DNA from: Micrococcaceae bacterium RIT 802
GTDB lineage: Bacteria > Actinomycetota > Actinomycetes > Actinomycetales > Micrococcaceae
DNA: 64,000 nt
Direction: 5' to 3'
NCBI GenBank assembly: GCA_016892645.1
Contig: JAFEMX010000010.1
Span: 62,001-126,000, forward strand
Numbering within the stretch: the stretch's first letter is position 1; each line of letters opens with the position of its first letter. Of the stretch, positions 34,321 to 42,248 are shown piece by piece. Position numbers and translations under genes: made by a program. The notes beneath the pieces were generated by a model. It worked only from the letters and a program-made list of their open reading frames with translations. It did no database searches and was not told where the DNA came from.

Positions 34321-34653
34321 ATGGACGGATACGCCATCGAAGATAGCGGCGACGGCGCTTCACGAGCCATCAGCGCGGCCCACGACCGGCTTGCGGCTTC
34401 GGATGCCATCCGCTCTGCGCTTGAATCGCATGACGAATCAGTGGTCCGGGAAAGTGTCGACCTGGCCTTGAACCTATTCGGCGGCCATCCTCCACATTCA
34501 GTTGGAGCAGTTGTGGCAGGCTATGCCGCAGAGTTGACCGCGGTGGGAGCCATTTGTCGTTCAACTACTGGTGAACCACCGATGGACTCCGCAGACATGT
34601 TGTCGCTCGGCGATGTCTTGCGTCGCATCGTAAACGGCTTGTTCGACAAATAG
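34321..34653 (+). CDS. Hypothetical protein, 110 residues
   Basis: This small, mainly helical protein starts at ATG 34321 after GGAAGGAAC. It includes AISAAHDRLAASDAIRSALESHD and the hydrophobic stretch SVGAVVAGYAAELTAVGAI, which is too polar to be a sure membrane helix. No known domain is recognised. It ends 2 bases before the next gene, a small membrane protein, so the two are probably cotranscribed. GC is intermediate between the defence island and the chromosomal background. Function unknown. Confidence 0.6.
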   Translation: MDGYAIEDSGDGASRAISAAHDRLAASDAIRSALESHDESVVRESVDLALNLFGGHPPHSVGAVVAGYAAELTAVGAICRSTTGEPPMDSADMLSLGDVLRRIVNGLFDK

Positions 34654-34655
34654 CC

Positions 34656-35066
34656 ATGCCCACGGAGGTCAACGACCCCGGCCAGGACACCATCGCCGTC
34701 CGGTTCCTACGCTACGAACGGATCCAGAAGGTCTGCTCCTACATCGGCGGCGGCATCGGCGGCGTTCTGGTCATCGTCGGGCTGAACGGCACCTCCATCG
34801 CCCATGCGCCCCGGTGGCTTCACGCGGTGCTAATCACCGCCGTCGTGCTCTCCGCGGTATGCCTGTGCCGCGCCTACATCGGCTACCTCTCCGCGCAGTT
34901 CCACCTCGCCCGGGAGCAGAAGACCGGCGGCCTGCCCGACGACCGCGGCGTCGCCGACCTGGACGGGTGCGCCTATCCCACCGGCGCGTACCGCAGCTAC
35001 TGCATCGCCATCGCCCTGTTGGCCATCGCGGGGATCGGCTTGCTCGCCGCGGTCTGGTGGCCCTAG
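34656..35066 (+). CDS. Small membrane protein, three helices
   Basis: This 136-residue protein begins just after the previous stop. Hydrophobic segments lie at about residues 28-48 (VCSYIGGGIGGVLVIVG), 54-80 (LHAVLITAVVLSAVCLCRAYIG) and 113-134 (YCIAIALLAIAGIGLLAAVWW), separated by a polar loop GLPDDRGVADLDGCAYPTGAY. No family is recognised. Pairing with the hypothetical gene at 34321 suggests a two-gene unit of unknown purpose. The MFS gene follows 56 bases later. Confidence 0.65.
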   Translation: MPTEVNDPGQDTIAVRFLRYERIQKVCSYIGGGIGGVLVIVGLNGTSIAHAPRWLHAVLITAVVLSAVCLCRAYIGYLSAQFHLAREQKTGGLPDDRGVADLDGCAYPTGAYRSYCIAIALLAIAGIGLLAAVWWP

Positions 35067-35122
35067 CCATCCGACGGCCCGTCGAGGCTGCGCCGGCCGG
35101 TGGGGCCACATACGGTAGGACA

Positions 35123-36388
35123 GTGACGCCCCCACCCTCGAATGCCGCCGCCGAGACCGGCCCCACCCGGACCAACCGCCGCGCCCGCCTGGCCGTGTCC
35201 CTGTTGTTCCTGACCAACGGCGCCCTGTTCGCGAACCTGCTCCCCCGCTATCCGTCGATCAAGGACGGGCTCGACCTGTCCAACGCGGCCTTCGGCGCCG
35301 CCGTCGCCGCATTCCCACTCGGCGCCCTGATCGCCGGGCTCGCCGCCGCGTCGCTGATCCGCCGCTTCCATTCCTCCCGGGTCGCCGTCGCCGGAACGAT
35401 CCTCACCGGCACCGGCGTCCTGCTCGCCGGCCTTGCCCCGAGCTGGGCCATGCTGGCCGCCGCACTCTTCCTCGGCGGCGCCATGGACGCGATCACCGAC
35501 GTCGCCCAGAACGCCCATGGACTGCGCGTCCAACGCGCCTACGGCCGCTCGATCCTGAACTCCTTCCACGCCGTCTGGAGCATCGGCGCCATGCTCGGCG
35601 GCCTGCTCGGCGGCGCCGCCGCCGGGCTCGACATCCCCCGCGGCATCCATCTGGCGATCTCGTTGGTCCTGTTCAGTGCCGTCGCCCTCATCGCCCTGCC
35701 CCTGCTCCTGCCCGGTGCCGAACCACGGCGGAGCACGACGATCGACCCCGAGGACGCCACGCAGCGCGACGCCGGTACCTCCCCGGCACGCATCTCCCGG
35801 CTGCGCCTGGCCTGGCTTCTCGCGGCGCTGGTCCTGGTCGCCATCGGCGGCACCCTGGTCGAGGATGCCGGCAGCTCCTGGGCGGCCATCTACCTCAAGG
35901 GTTCCCTCGGGGCGATTGCCCCCGTGGCCGCAATGGGCTTCGTCGCGCTGGTCGGCTGCCAGTTCGTCGGCCGGATGATCGGCGACCGCCTGGTGGACCG
36001 CTTCGGCCAACGTGCCGTCGCCCAAACCGGCGGCATCCTGATCGCCCTCGCCTTCGGACTGGCACTGGCCTTCCCCAGCATCCCGAGCACCATCATCGGT
36101 TTCGGCCTGGCCGGATTCGGCACGGCCACCCTGGTCCCGGCAGCGATGCACGCCGCCGACGAACTGCCGGGGCTACGTCCCGGCACCGGCCTGACCATCC
36201 TGGGCTGGCTCATGCGCCTGGGCTTCCTGTTCTCCCCGCCGATCGTCGGGGCCGTCGCCGACCGCTCATCCCTGGCCACCGGTCTGCTCGTGGTTCCGCT
36301 GGCGGGGGTTCTGGTCGTCATCTGCTCGGGCGTGCTCCCGAAACGCAATCCGAAAACGCGTCGGACCGCCGGAGCGCCGGAGATGTAG
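35123..36388 (+). CDS. MFS transporter (YbjJ-like)
   Basis: This 421-residue protein has twelve predicted membrane helices and the MFS loop features RRFHSSRVAV after helix 2 and GRMIGDRLVDRFGQRAVAQ after helix 8. The N-terminal LFLTNGALFANLLPRYPSIKD resembles YbjJ/FucP-related exporters with an unknown substrate. The start GTG at 35123 is preceded by AGGA at short distance; a longer frame upstream overlaps the previous gene and is not credible. It may export a drug or sugar. It is monocistronic by spacing. Confidence 0.85.
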   Translation: MTPPPSNAAAETGPTRTNRRARLAVSLLFLTNGALFANLLPRYPSIKDGLDLSNAAFGAAVAAFPLGALIAGLAAASLIRRFHSSRVAVAGTILTGTGVLLAGLAPSWAMLAAALFLGGAMDAITDVAQNAHGLRVQRAYGRSILNSFHAVWSIGAMLGGLLGGAAAGLDIPRGIHLAISLVLFSAVALIALPLLLPGAEPRRSTTIDPEDATQRDAGTSPARISRLRLAWLLAALVLVAIGGTLVEDAGSSWAAIYLKGSLGAIAPVAAMGFVALVGCQFVGRMIGDRLVDRFGQRAVAQTGGILIALAFGLALAFPSIPSTIIGFGLAGFGTATLVPAAMHAADELPGLRPGTGLTILGWLMRLGFLFSPPIVGAVADRSSLATGLLVVPLAGVLVVICSGVLPKRNPKTRRTAGAPEM

Positions 36389-36594
36389 TGGCGCATGTCT
36401 TCTGCCCATCGGAGTACGTCACGACGGCGCGACAGATCACCGTCGGAAACCGCAAAGCGGCTCCTGTCCCCATTGGAGAACACGATTGTGCAACAGTGCG
36501 AACGCGAGCGCCAAACTGACAGCCATTGCCCCTAATATCGCGTTAGTGGCCGGTACCAATGGGGGACGGCAACGTCAGGGGGGGTAACAACCAC

Positions 36595-37290
36595 GTGGAA
36601 AAAACTTCATATGACCCATGGGCCCACGAGTCCATCACGCCGGGTCAAAGTCCCAGCCCGAAAAGGCCACGGGTGAACAAGGCATTGGTTCTCCCGATCG
36701 GCATCGGAGCCGCCGGATTGCTGTTAGGCGGTCTCATGGGTGGACTCATCGGAGCGTCGCCGGTCGCGGGACTCGAACAACAGGTTTCCCAGCAAGCGGC
36801 ATCCATCAGCACACTGAGCGAGAAAAACGCCACGCTCGTCGCCGATGCAGAAGGGCACGCCGCAGCCATCAAGGAACAGGAAGACCTCGCCGCTGACGCG
36901 AAATCAACAGCGGAAACGACCATTGCCGAGTTCCGAGAAACACAGCGGGCCCAGACGACGAAGTTGAAGGAGCGGGAAACCGCAGTCGCGAGCGCCGAAA
37001 AGCAGCTTGCCCGGGATCAGAAGAAGTTCGACGGAGCTGTTGCCGATCGGGAAGCGAACACCATCAGCTCCGGCATGTACGAAGTCGGTGTTGACGTGAA
37101 GGCCGGTAAGTACAAGACGGCTGGCCCAGATGGGAGAAACCCCGTCGGCTGCTACTACGCCTGGTTGTCCTCATCCGAGTCGGATGCCGACATCTTGGAC
37201 AACAACATCGTCAATGGGCAGGCGGTCGTGACGTTGCGCAAGGGGCAGTTCTTCGAGATCAAATCGTGCGAGGACTTTGTCAAGCAGTAA
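36595..37290 (+). CDS. Membrane-anchored coiled-coil protein with C-terminal surface domain
   Basis: This protein of about 231 residues has a short polar tail, one membrane helix (ALVLPIGIGAAGLLLGGLMGGLIGA), a long Ala/Glu/Lys-rich coiled coil (about 60-145) and a C-terminal beta domain. That domain, SSGMYEVGVDVKAGKYKTAGPDG then GCYYAWLSS, resembles small extracellular domains found in actinobacterial and phage surface proteins. Two cysteines may form a disulfide. The GTG at 36595 behind AGGGGGGG is preferred to the ATG at 36559, which has no ribosome binding site. The C-terminus should face outside. Terminator at 37307. Function unknown. Confidence 0.7.
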   Translation: MEKTSYDPWAHESITPGQSPSPKRPRVNKALVLPIGIGAAGLLLGGLMGGLIGASPVAGLEQQVSQQAASISTLSEKNATLVADAEGHAAAIKEQEDLAADAKSTAETTIAEFRETQRAQTTKLKERETAVASAEKQLARDQKKFDGAVADREANTISSGMYEVGVDVKAGKYKTAGPDGRNPVGCYYAWLSSSESDADILDNNIVNGQAVVTLRKGQFFEIKSCEDFVKQ

Positions 37291-37306
37291 CCACCAAGCC
37301 AGCATG

Positions 37307-37332
37307 CGACGGCGGCGCACGCGCCGCCGTCG
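37307..37332. terminator. Recurrent GC-rich terminator hairpin
   Basis: CGACGGCGGCGC (37307-37318) and GCGCCGCCGTCG (37321-37332) are perfect inverted repeats two bases apart, 16 bases after the coiled-coil gene and before the convergent VOC gene. It is the same arm sequence as at 4332 and 11993. Confidence 0.85.
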
Positions 37333-37380
37333 TACTCTGATTCCATCCAGTATCAGTGCTACCTCGAAGGCCGAGGCCTA

Positions 37381-37758
37381 TTACGGCTCGAGCACGGCCT
37401 TCAGCACGCAGAACGCGTTGCCCTCAGGATCCTGGAGGACCACCCAGCCCTCGTCGCCGGACTGCCCGATGTCCAGATCCGTGGCGCCCAGCGCCCGCAA
37501 GCGTTCGATTTCCTCCTCCTGGGTGGAAGCCAGGGCGTTGAGGTCGAAGTGCAGCCGACCCCGGTGCTGGGTGGGCTCGTCGCGTGTGCTCAAGATGATC
37601 GTGGGCTGCGGCCCGCCGAAACCGCTGGAGGGTCCGATCTCCAGGGACCCATCCTCCTCCCGGTCCAGGACGACGTAGTCCAGTGCAGCGCACCAGAACC
37701 GCGCCAGCGCCTCCGGTGACCGGCTTTCCAGGACAATTTCACTCAGTCGAAGTGCCAT
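37381..37758 (-). CDS. VOC-family (glyoxalase-like) protein
   Basis: This 125-residue protein carries the beta-alpha-beta-beta-beta repeats of the vicinal oxygen chelate fold: LRLSEIVLESRSPEALARFWCAALDY at the N-terminus, HFDLNALA near the middle (a metal-type His) and VVLQDPEGNAFCVLKAV at the end. That last segment has the usual DPEGN turn and the glutamate region. It is the glyoxalase/bleomycin-resistance-like subgroup, often annotated without a substrate. It is a single gene, convergent with the coiled-coil protein. Confidence 0.8.
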   Translation of the reverse strand: MALRLSEIVLESRSPEALARFWCAALDYVVLDREEDGSLEIGPSSGFGGPQPTIILSTRDEPTQHRGRLHFDLNALASTQEEEIERLRALGATDLDIGQSGDEGWVVLQDPEGNAFCVLKAVLEP

Positions 37759-37875
37759 GCTCCATGGTAAGCACCATCACATCCCACCCGTCAGGGGCCC
37801 CAGACCGGAACGTGGCGGAGGTCCCATAATGCGCGGCCCCAGGTGAACCGTTGGTAAATTGGGGCGGAAGATTTC

Positions 37876-39807
37876 GTGTGCCGCGCCGTCAGGGCGGTGC
37901 TTCCGGACCAACAACGAACGTGGGACCACGCCATCGACCACCATGGATACACCGAGGATCACCCTGCTGACCAGGGCCCCCTCGTGGCATCCCGGTCCAG
38001 GCGCCGCTGGTCCCTGCGCAACATGTCCACGCTCGCCAGTGTGCTGGTCCTCTGGCAGGGCCTCGCCCTGCTGCTGGTGGTCCCCGTCATGCGGTTCCTG
38101 TTCCACGGTGCGCTGGACGCAGCCGGAACCCCGAACCTGACCGACCAGAGCTTCGCCCTGTTGACGCACCATCCGACGTCGCTCCTCTGGTTGCTGGGCA
38201 TGGGCGTGATCGCCACGGGCGTGCTCTGCCTGCAATACACCTCCGTCATCGCCCTCGCCCACGCCCTGCACACAGGTTCAGCACACCCGGGGCCGACGGC
38301 GTGGCGCTCGGCGCTACGCGCCACCGGCACGGCCATGGGATGGCAGCTGCCTCTGGTCGGGTTGTACCTGTTGCTTCTCCTGCCCCTCAGTGGCCTGGGC
38401 GAGCTCTCACCGCTGACACATCAGATCGGCATCGCCCCCTTCGTCACGGCCGAGTACCTGAAGAAGCCCCTGAGCATCGCCATCTACCTCAGTGCGACCA
38501 GCGCGCTGTTCTACCTGAACCTGCGGCTGCTCGCGACGCTGCCGGCGTTGGTGGTGCAACAGGTGACTCCGCTGCGTGCCATGGCCGCCAGCTGGAAGGC
38601 CACGAACGGCCGGCGCCTCCGCCTTCCGCTCCTGCTGGCCTCCCCCGCAGCTGCCGTGCTGCTGGCCTACCAGGTGCCGGGCCGCGCCATGGCAGCCGTT
38701 GCCGAATTCCCCGGCGTCTTGCTGCAAACTGACTCGCGGCTGGTCGCCGTGTTGGGGCAGGGCTTCAGCCGGGCCCTGACCTTCCTGATCCTCGTCGCCG
38801 TCACCGTCGCCATCATCCACATCCTGCTCGTCCGCCTGGGGCACCGCGGGACCACCTCCACGGAACCGACCGCGCAGCCGAGTACTGCGGCCGCGACTGG
38901 CGTTCGTGACGGACGACGCCTGGCCTTCCGCCTCGGCGCCGCTGCCACGGCACTGGTCATGGCGGTCGTCGGTGCGCCTTCGGTGGCCGCCGCCCCCGTT
39001 CAGACCGCCGACCCTCTGGTGATCGCCCACCGGGGCTACGTCTGGGGCGGTGTGGAGAACACGATCGGCGCCCTGGATGCAGCAGCGGCCCAGCATCCGG
39101 ACGTGGTCGAGGTCGACGTGCAGCAGACGAAGGACGGGCACTTCATCGCCAGCCACGACACGAACCTGCTGGTGCTCTCGGGCCGCAACGTGAACACCTA
39201 CGACCTGACGCTGGCCCAGGCCGAGAAGACGACCGTCAGTGCCCGGGGCTTCTCCGACACGATCCCCTCGATGGTCGACTACGTCCGCCACGCCAAGAAA
39301 CTGGGCATCAAGCTCCTCATCGAGCCCAAGGTCCACGGCCACGAGACTCCCGACTACCTGGAGCGCTTCATCGCCGAGCTTCAGAGCGTGGGCCCCCTCG
39401 AGGACAACATCTACCACTCCCTCGACGCCGATCTGGTGGAGGCGCTGAAGGCCCGCCGCCCCGACTTGTCGGTCGGATACACGATCGCCATGACCGCCGG
39501 CGGTGCGCCGGACGTCAACTGCGACTTCTACGTGGTCGAACAGGCCTCCTACTCCCCGCGGTTCATGGCGGAGGCGAAGGCCGCCGGCAAGCCCGTCTAC
39601 GTATGGACGGTCAACCGCGAGGACCGCATCCGCTCCTACCTGTACGACGGCGTCGCCGGCATCGTGACCGATCACCCCGACGTGGCCCGGGAAGCGCGCG
39701 ATCATGTGGAGAACAGCCACATCGGGGCCCTGCGGTTGCGCGAGGCGCTGGAGCAGCTGGCCCAGGTCGTGCCGTCCCCGGACCCGGTTCCGTCCCGCTC
39801 CTCGTAG
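37876..39807 (+). CDS. Membrane-anchored glycerophosphodiester phosphodiesterase
   Basis: This protein of up to 643 residues has about eight membrane helices (residues about 50-370) like the glycerophosphodiesterase membrane domain, then a GDPD TIM barrel. The catalytic motifs are IAHRGY with VENTIGAL, EVDVQQTKDGHFIASHD and LIEPKVHG, giving the expected H, E, D, H and K. The barrel should lie outside the membrane and release glycerol 3-phosphate from glycerophosphodiesters or lipoteichoic-type polymers. The GTG at 37876 is the longest start; an ATG at 38023 just before the first helix is a good alternative. Monocistronic. Confidence 0.85.
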   Translation: MCRAVRAVLPDQQRTWDHAIDHHGYTEDHPADQGPLVASRSRRRWSLRNMSTLASVLVLWQGLALLLVVPVMRFLFHGALDAAGTPNLTDQSFALLTHHPTSLLWLLGMGVIATGVLCLQYTSVIALAHALHTGSAHPGPTAWRSALRATGTAMGWQLPLVGLYLLLLLPLSGLGELSPLTHQIGIAPFVTAEYLKKPLSIAIYLSATSALFYLNLRLLATLPALVVQQVTPLRAMAASWKATNGRRLRLPLLLASPAAAVLLAYQVPGRAMAAVAEFPGVLLQTDSRLVAVLGQGFSRALTFLILVAVTVAIIHILLVRLGHRGTTSTEPTAQPSTAAATGVRDGRRLAFRLGAAATALVMAVVGAPSVAAAPVQTADPLVIAHRGYVWGGVENTIGALDAAAAQHPDVVEVDVQQTKDGHFIASHDTNLLVLSGRNVNTYDLTLAQAEKTTVSARGFSDTIPSMVDYVRHAKKLGIKLLIEPKVHGHETPDYLERFIAELQSVGPLEDNIYHSLDADLVEALKARRPDLSVGYTIAMTAGGAPDVNCDFYVVEQASYSPRFMAEAKAAGKPVYVWTVNREDRIRSYLYDGVAGIVTDHPDVAREARDHVENSHIGALRLREALEQLAQVVPSPDPVPSRSS

Positions 39808-39846
39808 CGTCGCCGCAGCAGCACACGCGTCGCCTACGCTGCTCGG

Positions 39847-40083
39847 GTGGTCAACTACACCTACCGGCCGTTGCAGTGTGTCGTCGCCGTCGCCGACAGC
39901 GGATCGCTCTCCGGGGCGGCCGCGGCCTGCCATATCTCCCAGGCGGCGATGTTGCAGGCCATCGGGGAATTCGAGCGCATCGTCGGTTCCCAGCTGCTGG
40001 TGTGCCACCGGGCCCGCGGCGTGGTGCTCACCGCCGTCATCGAAGGCGACGGCGGGGAACTGCAGGAGCGCATGCTCGACCGT
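39847..40083 (+). pseudogene. N-terminal remnant of a LysR-family regulator
   Basis: From GTG 39847 about 60 residues match the LysR winged helix: RPLQCVVAVADSGSLSGAAAACHISQAAMLQAIGEFERIVG, with LLVCHRARGVVLTA as the wing. Homology then stops, and the frame runs on without any LysR effector domain into the histidine-kinase gene, which occupies another frame from 40142. The effector-binding domain of about 220 residues is missing, so this is a truncated, probably inactive gene. A short HTH-only protein cannot be fully excluded. Confidence 0.75.
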
Positions 40084-40141
40084 AGGATGTTCAGTGGTCC
40101 GCCTACCGGCCCGTTTTTGCCAGCACCCAGGAGTAGCCGCC

Positions 40142-41809
40142 GTGTCCCACCTGCCCCCGCCGCTCCGCTTTCTCCTGTCCAACCGCCAGTTCGGGGATCT
40201 CCCCCTTCGGCGCCGCGTGCTACTCAGCCAGCTGCCGCTGACCACTGCCACGGCCCTCGTGGTGTTGGTCGATCTCTTGTTCGCCAGTGCGCAGGCCAGC
40301 GAAGACGCCTGGTTCCAGATCGGGTTGGCGATCATTGCCGTGCTGACGGTTGCCGCGGGGGTCGTCCCCTGGCAACGCCTGCCCACGGGCAGCTACTGGG
40401 TGATTCCGCTCCTCGACCTCGCCGGGATCCTCTTCCTCGCCGCGGGGGCCTATCCGATCCTGACCGGCCTGCCCATGCTGGCCATCATCCCGGTCTTCTG
40501 GATGGCCTGGTCAGCGCTGCACCCCCGGGCCACCCTCATCGTCGGCTTCCTGGCCACGCTGGTGATCGCCTGGTCCCAGTACATCCATGCCGGGCAGGAC
40601 ATGACCATGTCGACCTTCGGCCGTCCGCTGGTGATGCCCATCATCGTCGTTGCCCTGGCCGTCACCGCCAACATCGCCGTGGGAAGCATGATGGCCGCCG
40701 ACCACCGGGCGGCCGTGGCCCTGGATGCCTCCCGCACCCAGGAGGCACTGCTCGACGCGGTGCTCAACGCAGCCAGCGTCGGCGTCGTCGCCGTCGACCG
40801 CGACGGCCACGACATCCTGATGAACGACAAACAACGGCTCCACCACTCCACGGGAACGCCCGAGGACAACGACGATCCGAACGAGTCCCAACTGCTGCTC
40901 TTCGGAGCGGGTCGGCGCAGTGAACGACTTGATGCTCCGCTGCCCCCGGAGGAACGCCCCGTCTACCGCGCCGTACGGGGAGCGGAGTTCACCGACGAGT
41001 TGATGTGGATCGGACCGTCCGAGGCCGCCGAGGCCCTGGCCGTTTCCGCACGCCGGCTCAACGGCCCGCACGGCGAGTTCGACGGCTCGGTCATCGTCTT
41101 CAAGGAGGTGACCGAGCTGATCCATGCCAACCAGGCCAAGGACCGCTTCCTCGCCAGCGTCAGCCATGAACTCCGGACACCGCTGACCTCGATCATCGGC
41201 TACCTCGAGGTCGCCCAGGACATTCCCGGCCTGCCTGCCCCCGCCGCGCGTTCCCTCGGCGTGGCCGAACGCAACGCACAACGCCTGCTCCACCTGGTCA
41301 ACGACTTGCTCACCGCGGCAGCGGACCGCATGGAACTGCACCACCGGCCATCGGACCTCGCGGCCATCGTGGGCGAATGCGTCGCCGGGCAGCAGCAGGC
41401 CGCGCAGGCGGCAGGACTGCAGGTGCACCTTGAGGGCCCGGAGAGCCTACCGCTGGTGGCCGACCCCGAACGGCTGGGGCAGGTGGTGGACAACCTCGTC
41501 TCCAACGCCGTGAAGTACACGCACCGCGGAGGCAGCATCGTGGTCACGGTGGGGTACGACGGCGATGCCGCCCTGGTCGCGGTCCGGGACACGGGCACGG
41601 GGCTGGCCCCCGAGGAGGTCGAGCAACTGTTCACCCGCTTCTACCGCACGGACAGCGTCCGCGACTCTGGGATCCCCGGCACCGGCCTCGGGCTGGCCAT
41701 CACCCGCGAACTGGTGGAGGCGCACGGCGGAACCCTCTCCGTCGAGAGCGCACCGGGGCTCGGCAGCACCTTCACCGTGCGCGTGCCCCGGGGAGACCTC
41801 GGGACCTGA
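40142..41809 (+). CDS. PAS-containing sensor histidine kinase (orphan)
   Basis: This 555-residue kinase starts at GTG 40142 behind AGGAG. It has about six N-terminal membrane helices (residues about 30-195), a PAS-like region (AVLNAASVGVVAVDRDGHDILMNDK onward, about 200-325) and a HisKA box with phospho-acceptor H342 in SVSHELRTPLTS. HATPase motifs follow: NLVSNAVKY, DTGTGLAPEE and GTGLGLAI. All are intact. No response regulator gene lies next to it, so its partner is elsewhere. The signal is unknown. It directly follows a LysR remnant, suggesting a rearranged junction upstream. Confidence 0.88.
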   Translation: MSHLPPPLRFLLSNRQFGDLPLRRRVLLSQLPLTTATALVVLVDLLFASAQASEDAWFQIGLAIIAVLTVAAGVVPWQRLPTGSYWVIPLLDLAGILFLAAGAYPILTGLPMLAIIPVFWMAWSALHPRATLIVGFLATLVIAWSQYIHAGQDMTMSTFGRPLVMPIIVVALAVTANIAVGSMMAADHRAAVALDASRTQEALLDAVLNAASVGVVAVDRDGHDILMNDKQRLHHSTGTPEDNDDPNESQLLLFGAGRRSERLDAPLPPEERPVYRAVRGAEFTDELMWIGPSEAAEALAVSARRLNGPHGEFDGSVIVFKEVTELIHANQAKDRFLASVSHELRTPLTSIIGYLEVAQDIPGLPAPAARSLGVAERNAQRLLHLVNDLLTAAADRMELHHRPSDLAAIVGECVAGQQQAAQAAGLQVHLEGPESLPLVADPERLGQVVDNLVSNAVKYTHRGGSIVVTVGYDGDAALVAVRDTGTGLAPEEVEQLFTRFYRTDSVRDSGIPGTGLGLAITRELVEAHGGTLSVESAPGLGSTFTVRVPRGDLGT

Positions 41810-41865
41810 CGCCGGCCGGAAGGTCTCCCGGCCCCGGTGCCACCCGCGCCCACCCCGAACGACAG

Positions 41866-41909
41866 CGGCTGCCGTCGCGCCCCGGAGTTTCAGGGCGCGG
41901 CAGCAGCCG
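41866..41909. terminator. Imperfect terminator hairpin
   Basis: CGGCTGC (41866-41872) and GCAGCCG (41903-41909) form the outer stem and CGCGCC/GGCGCG an inner stem. It lies between the convergent histidine kinase and the small membrane protein and may serve both. Confidence 0.6.
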
Positions 41910-41932
41910 TCGGGCTGTGGTGTGCCGGTGGG

Positions 41933-42088
41933 CTACACGCGGTTTTTCACTCCGCGCAGGATCCACATCACCGCACCAATGATCAGCAAGGCGATGCCGA
42001 TCCACAACAGGAACATCGCTGCCTTCACGGCGACGCCCAGGATGAGCAGAATAACTCCAACAATGATCAACGTCAGTACGATTCCCAT
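41933..42088 (-). CDS. Small hydrophobic membrane protein, 51 residues
   Basis: The minus-strand frame from ATG 42088 to TAG 41933 encodes 51 residues, MGIVLTLIIVGVILLILGVA through a second helix LLWIGIALLIIGAVMWIL to the basic end RGVKNRV. Two membrane helices fill nearly all of it, and a hairpin terminator follows. The upstream bases CAGGGAC are a weak ribosome binding site. Similar tiny two-helix proteins of unknown function are common in Micrococcales genomes; I judge it real from its composition and its flanking terminator. Function unknown. Confidence 0.65.
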   Translation of the reverse strand: MGIVLTLIIVGVILLILGVAVKAAMFLLWIGIALLIIGAVMWILRGVKNRV

Positions 42089-42248
42089 GTCCCTGACCTT
42101 AGCCCCCTAGTGAGGTGCTGTCGACGTTTTGTGTAACCGCTGTTTTCCCCACGGGGTTCCGCGCCGGGGCAGCACCTATCGCCGCGGCCATGCCCACGGT
42201 AAAGTGATCTGGATCACAGTCGGTTTCATGTCCTGCTGAGGAGTCACC

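Noticed and set aside
39704-41809. Histidine kinase extended upstream to 701 residues
   Set aside because: The first 146 codons are antisense-like or frame shadows of the diesterase and the LysR remnant; GTG 40142 has AGGAG in place.
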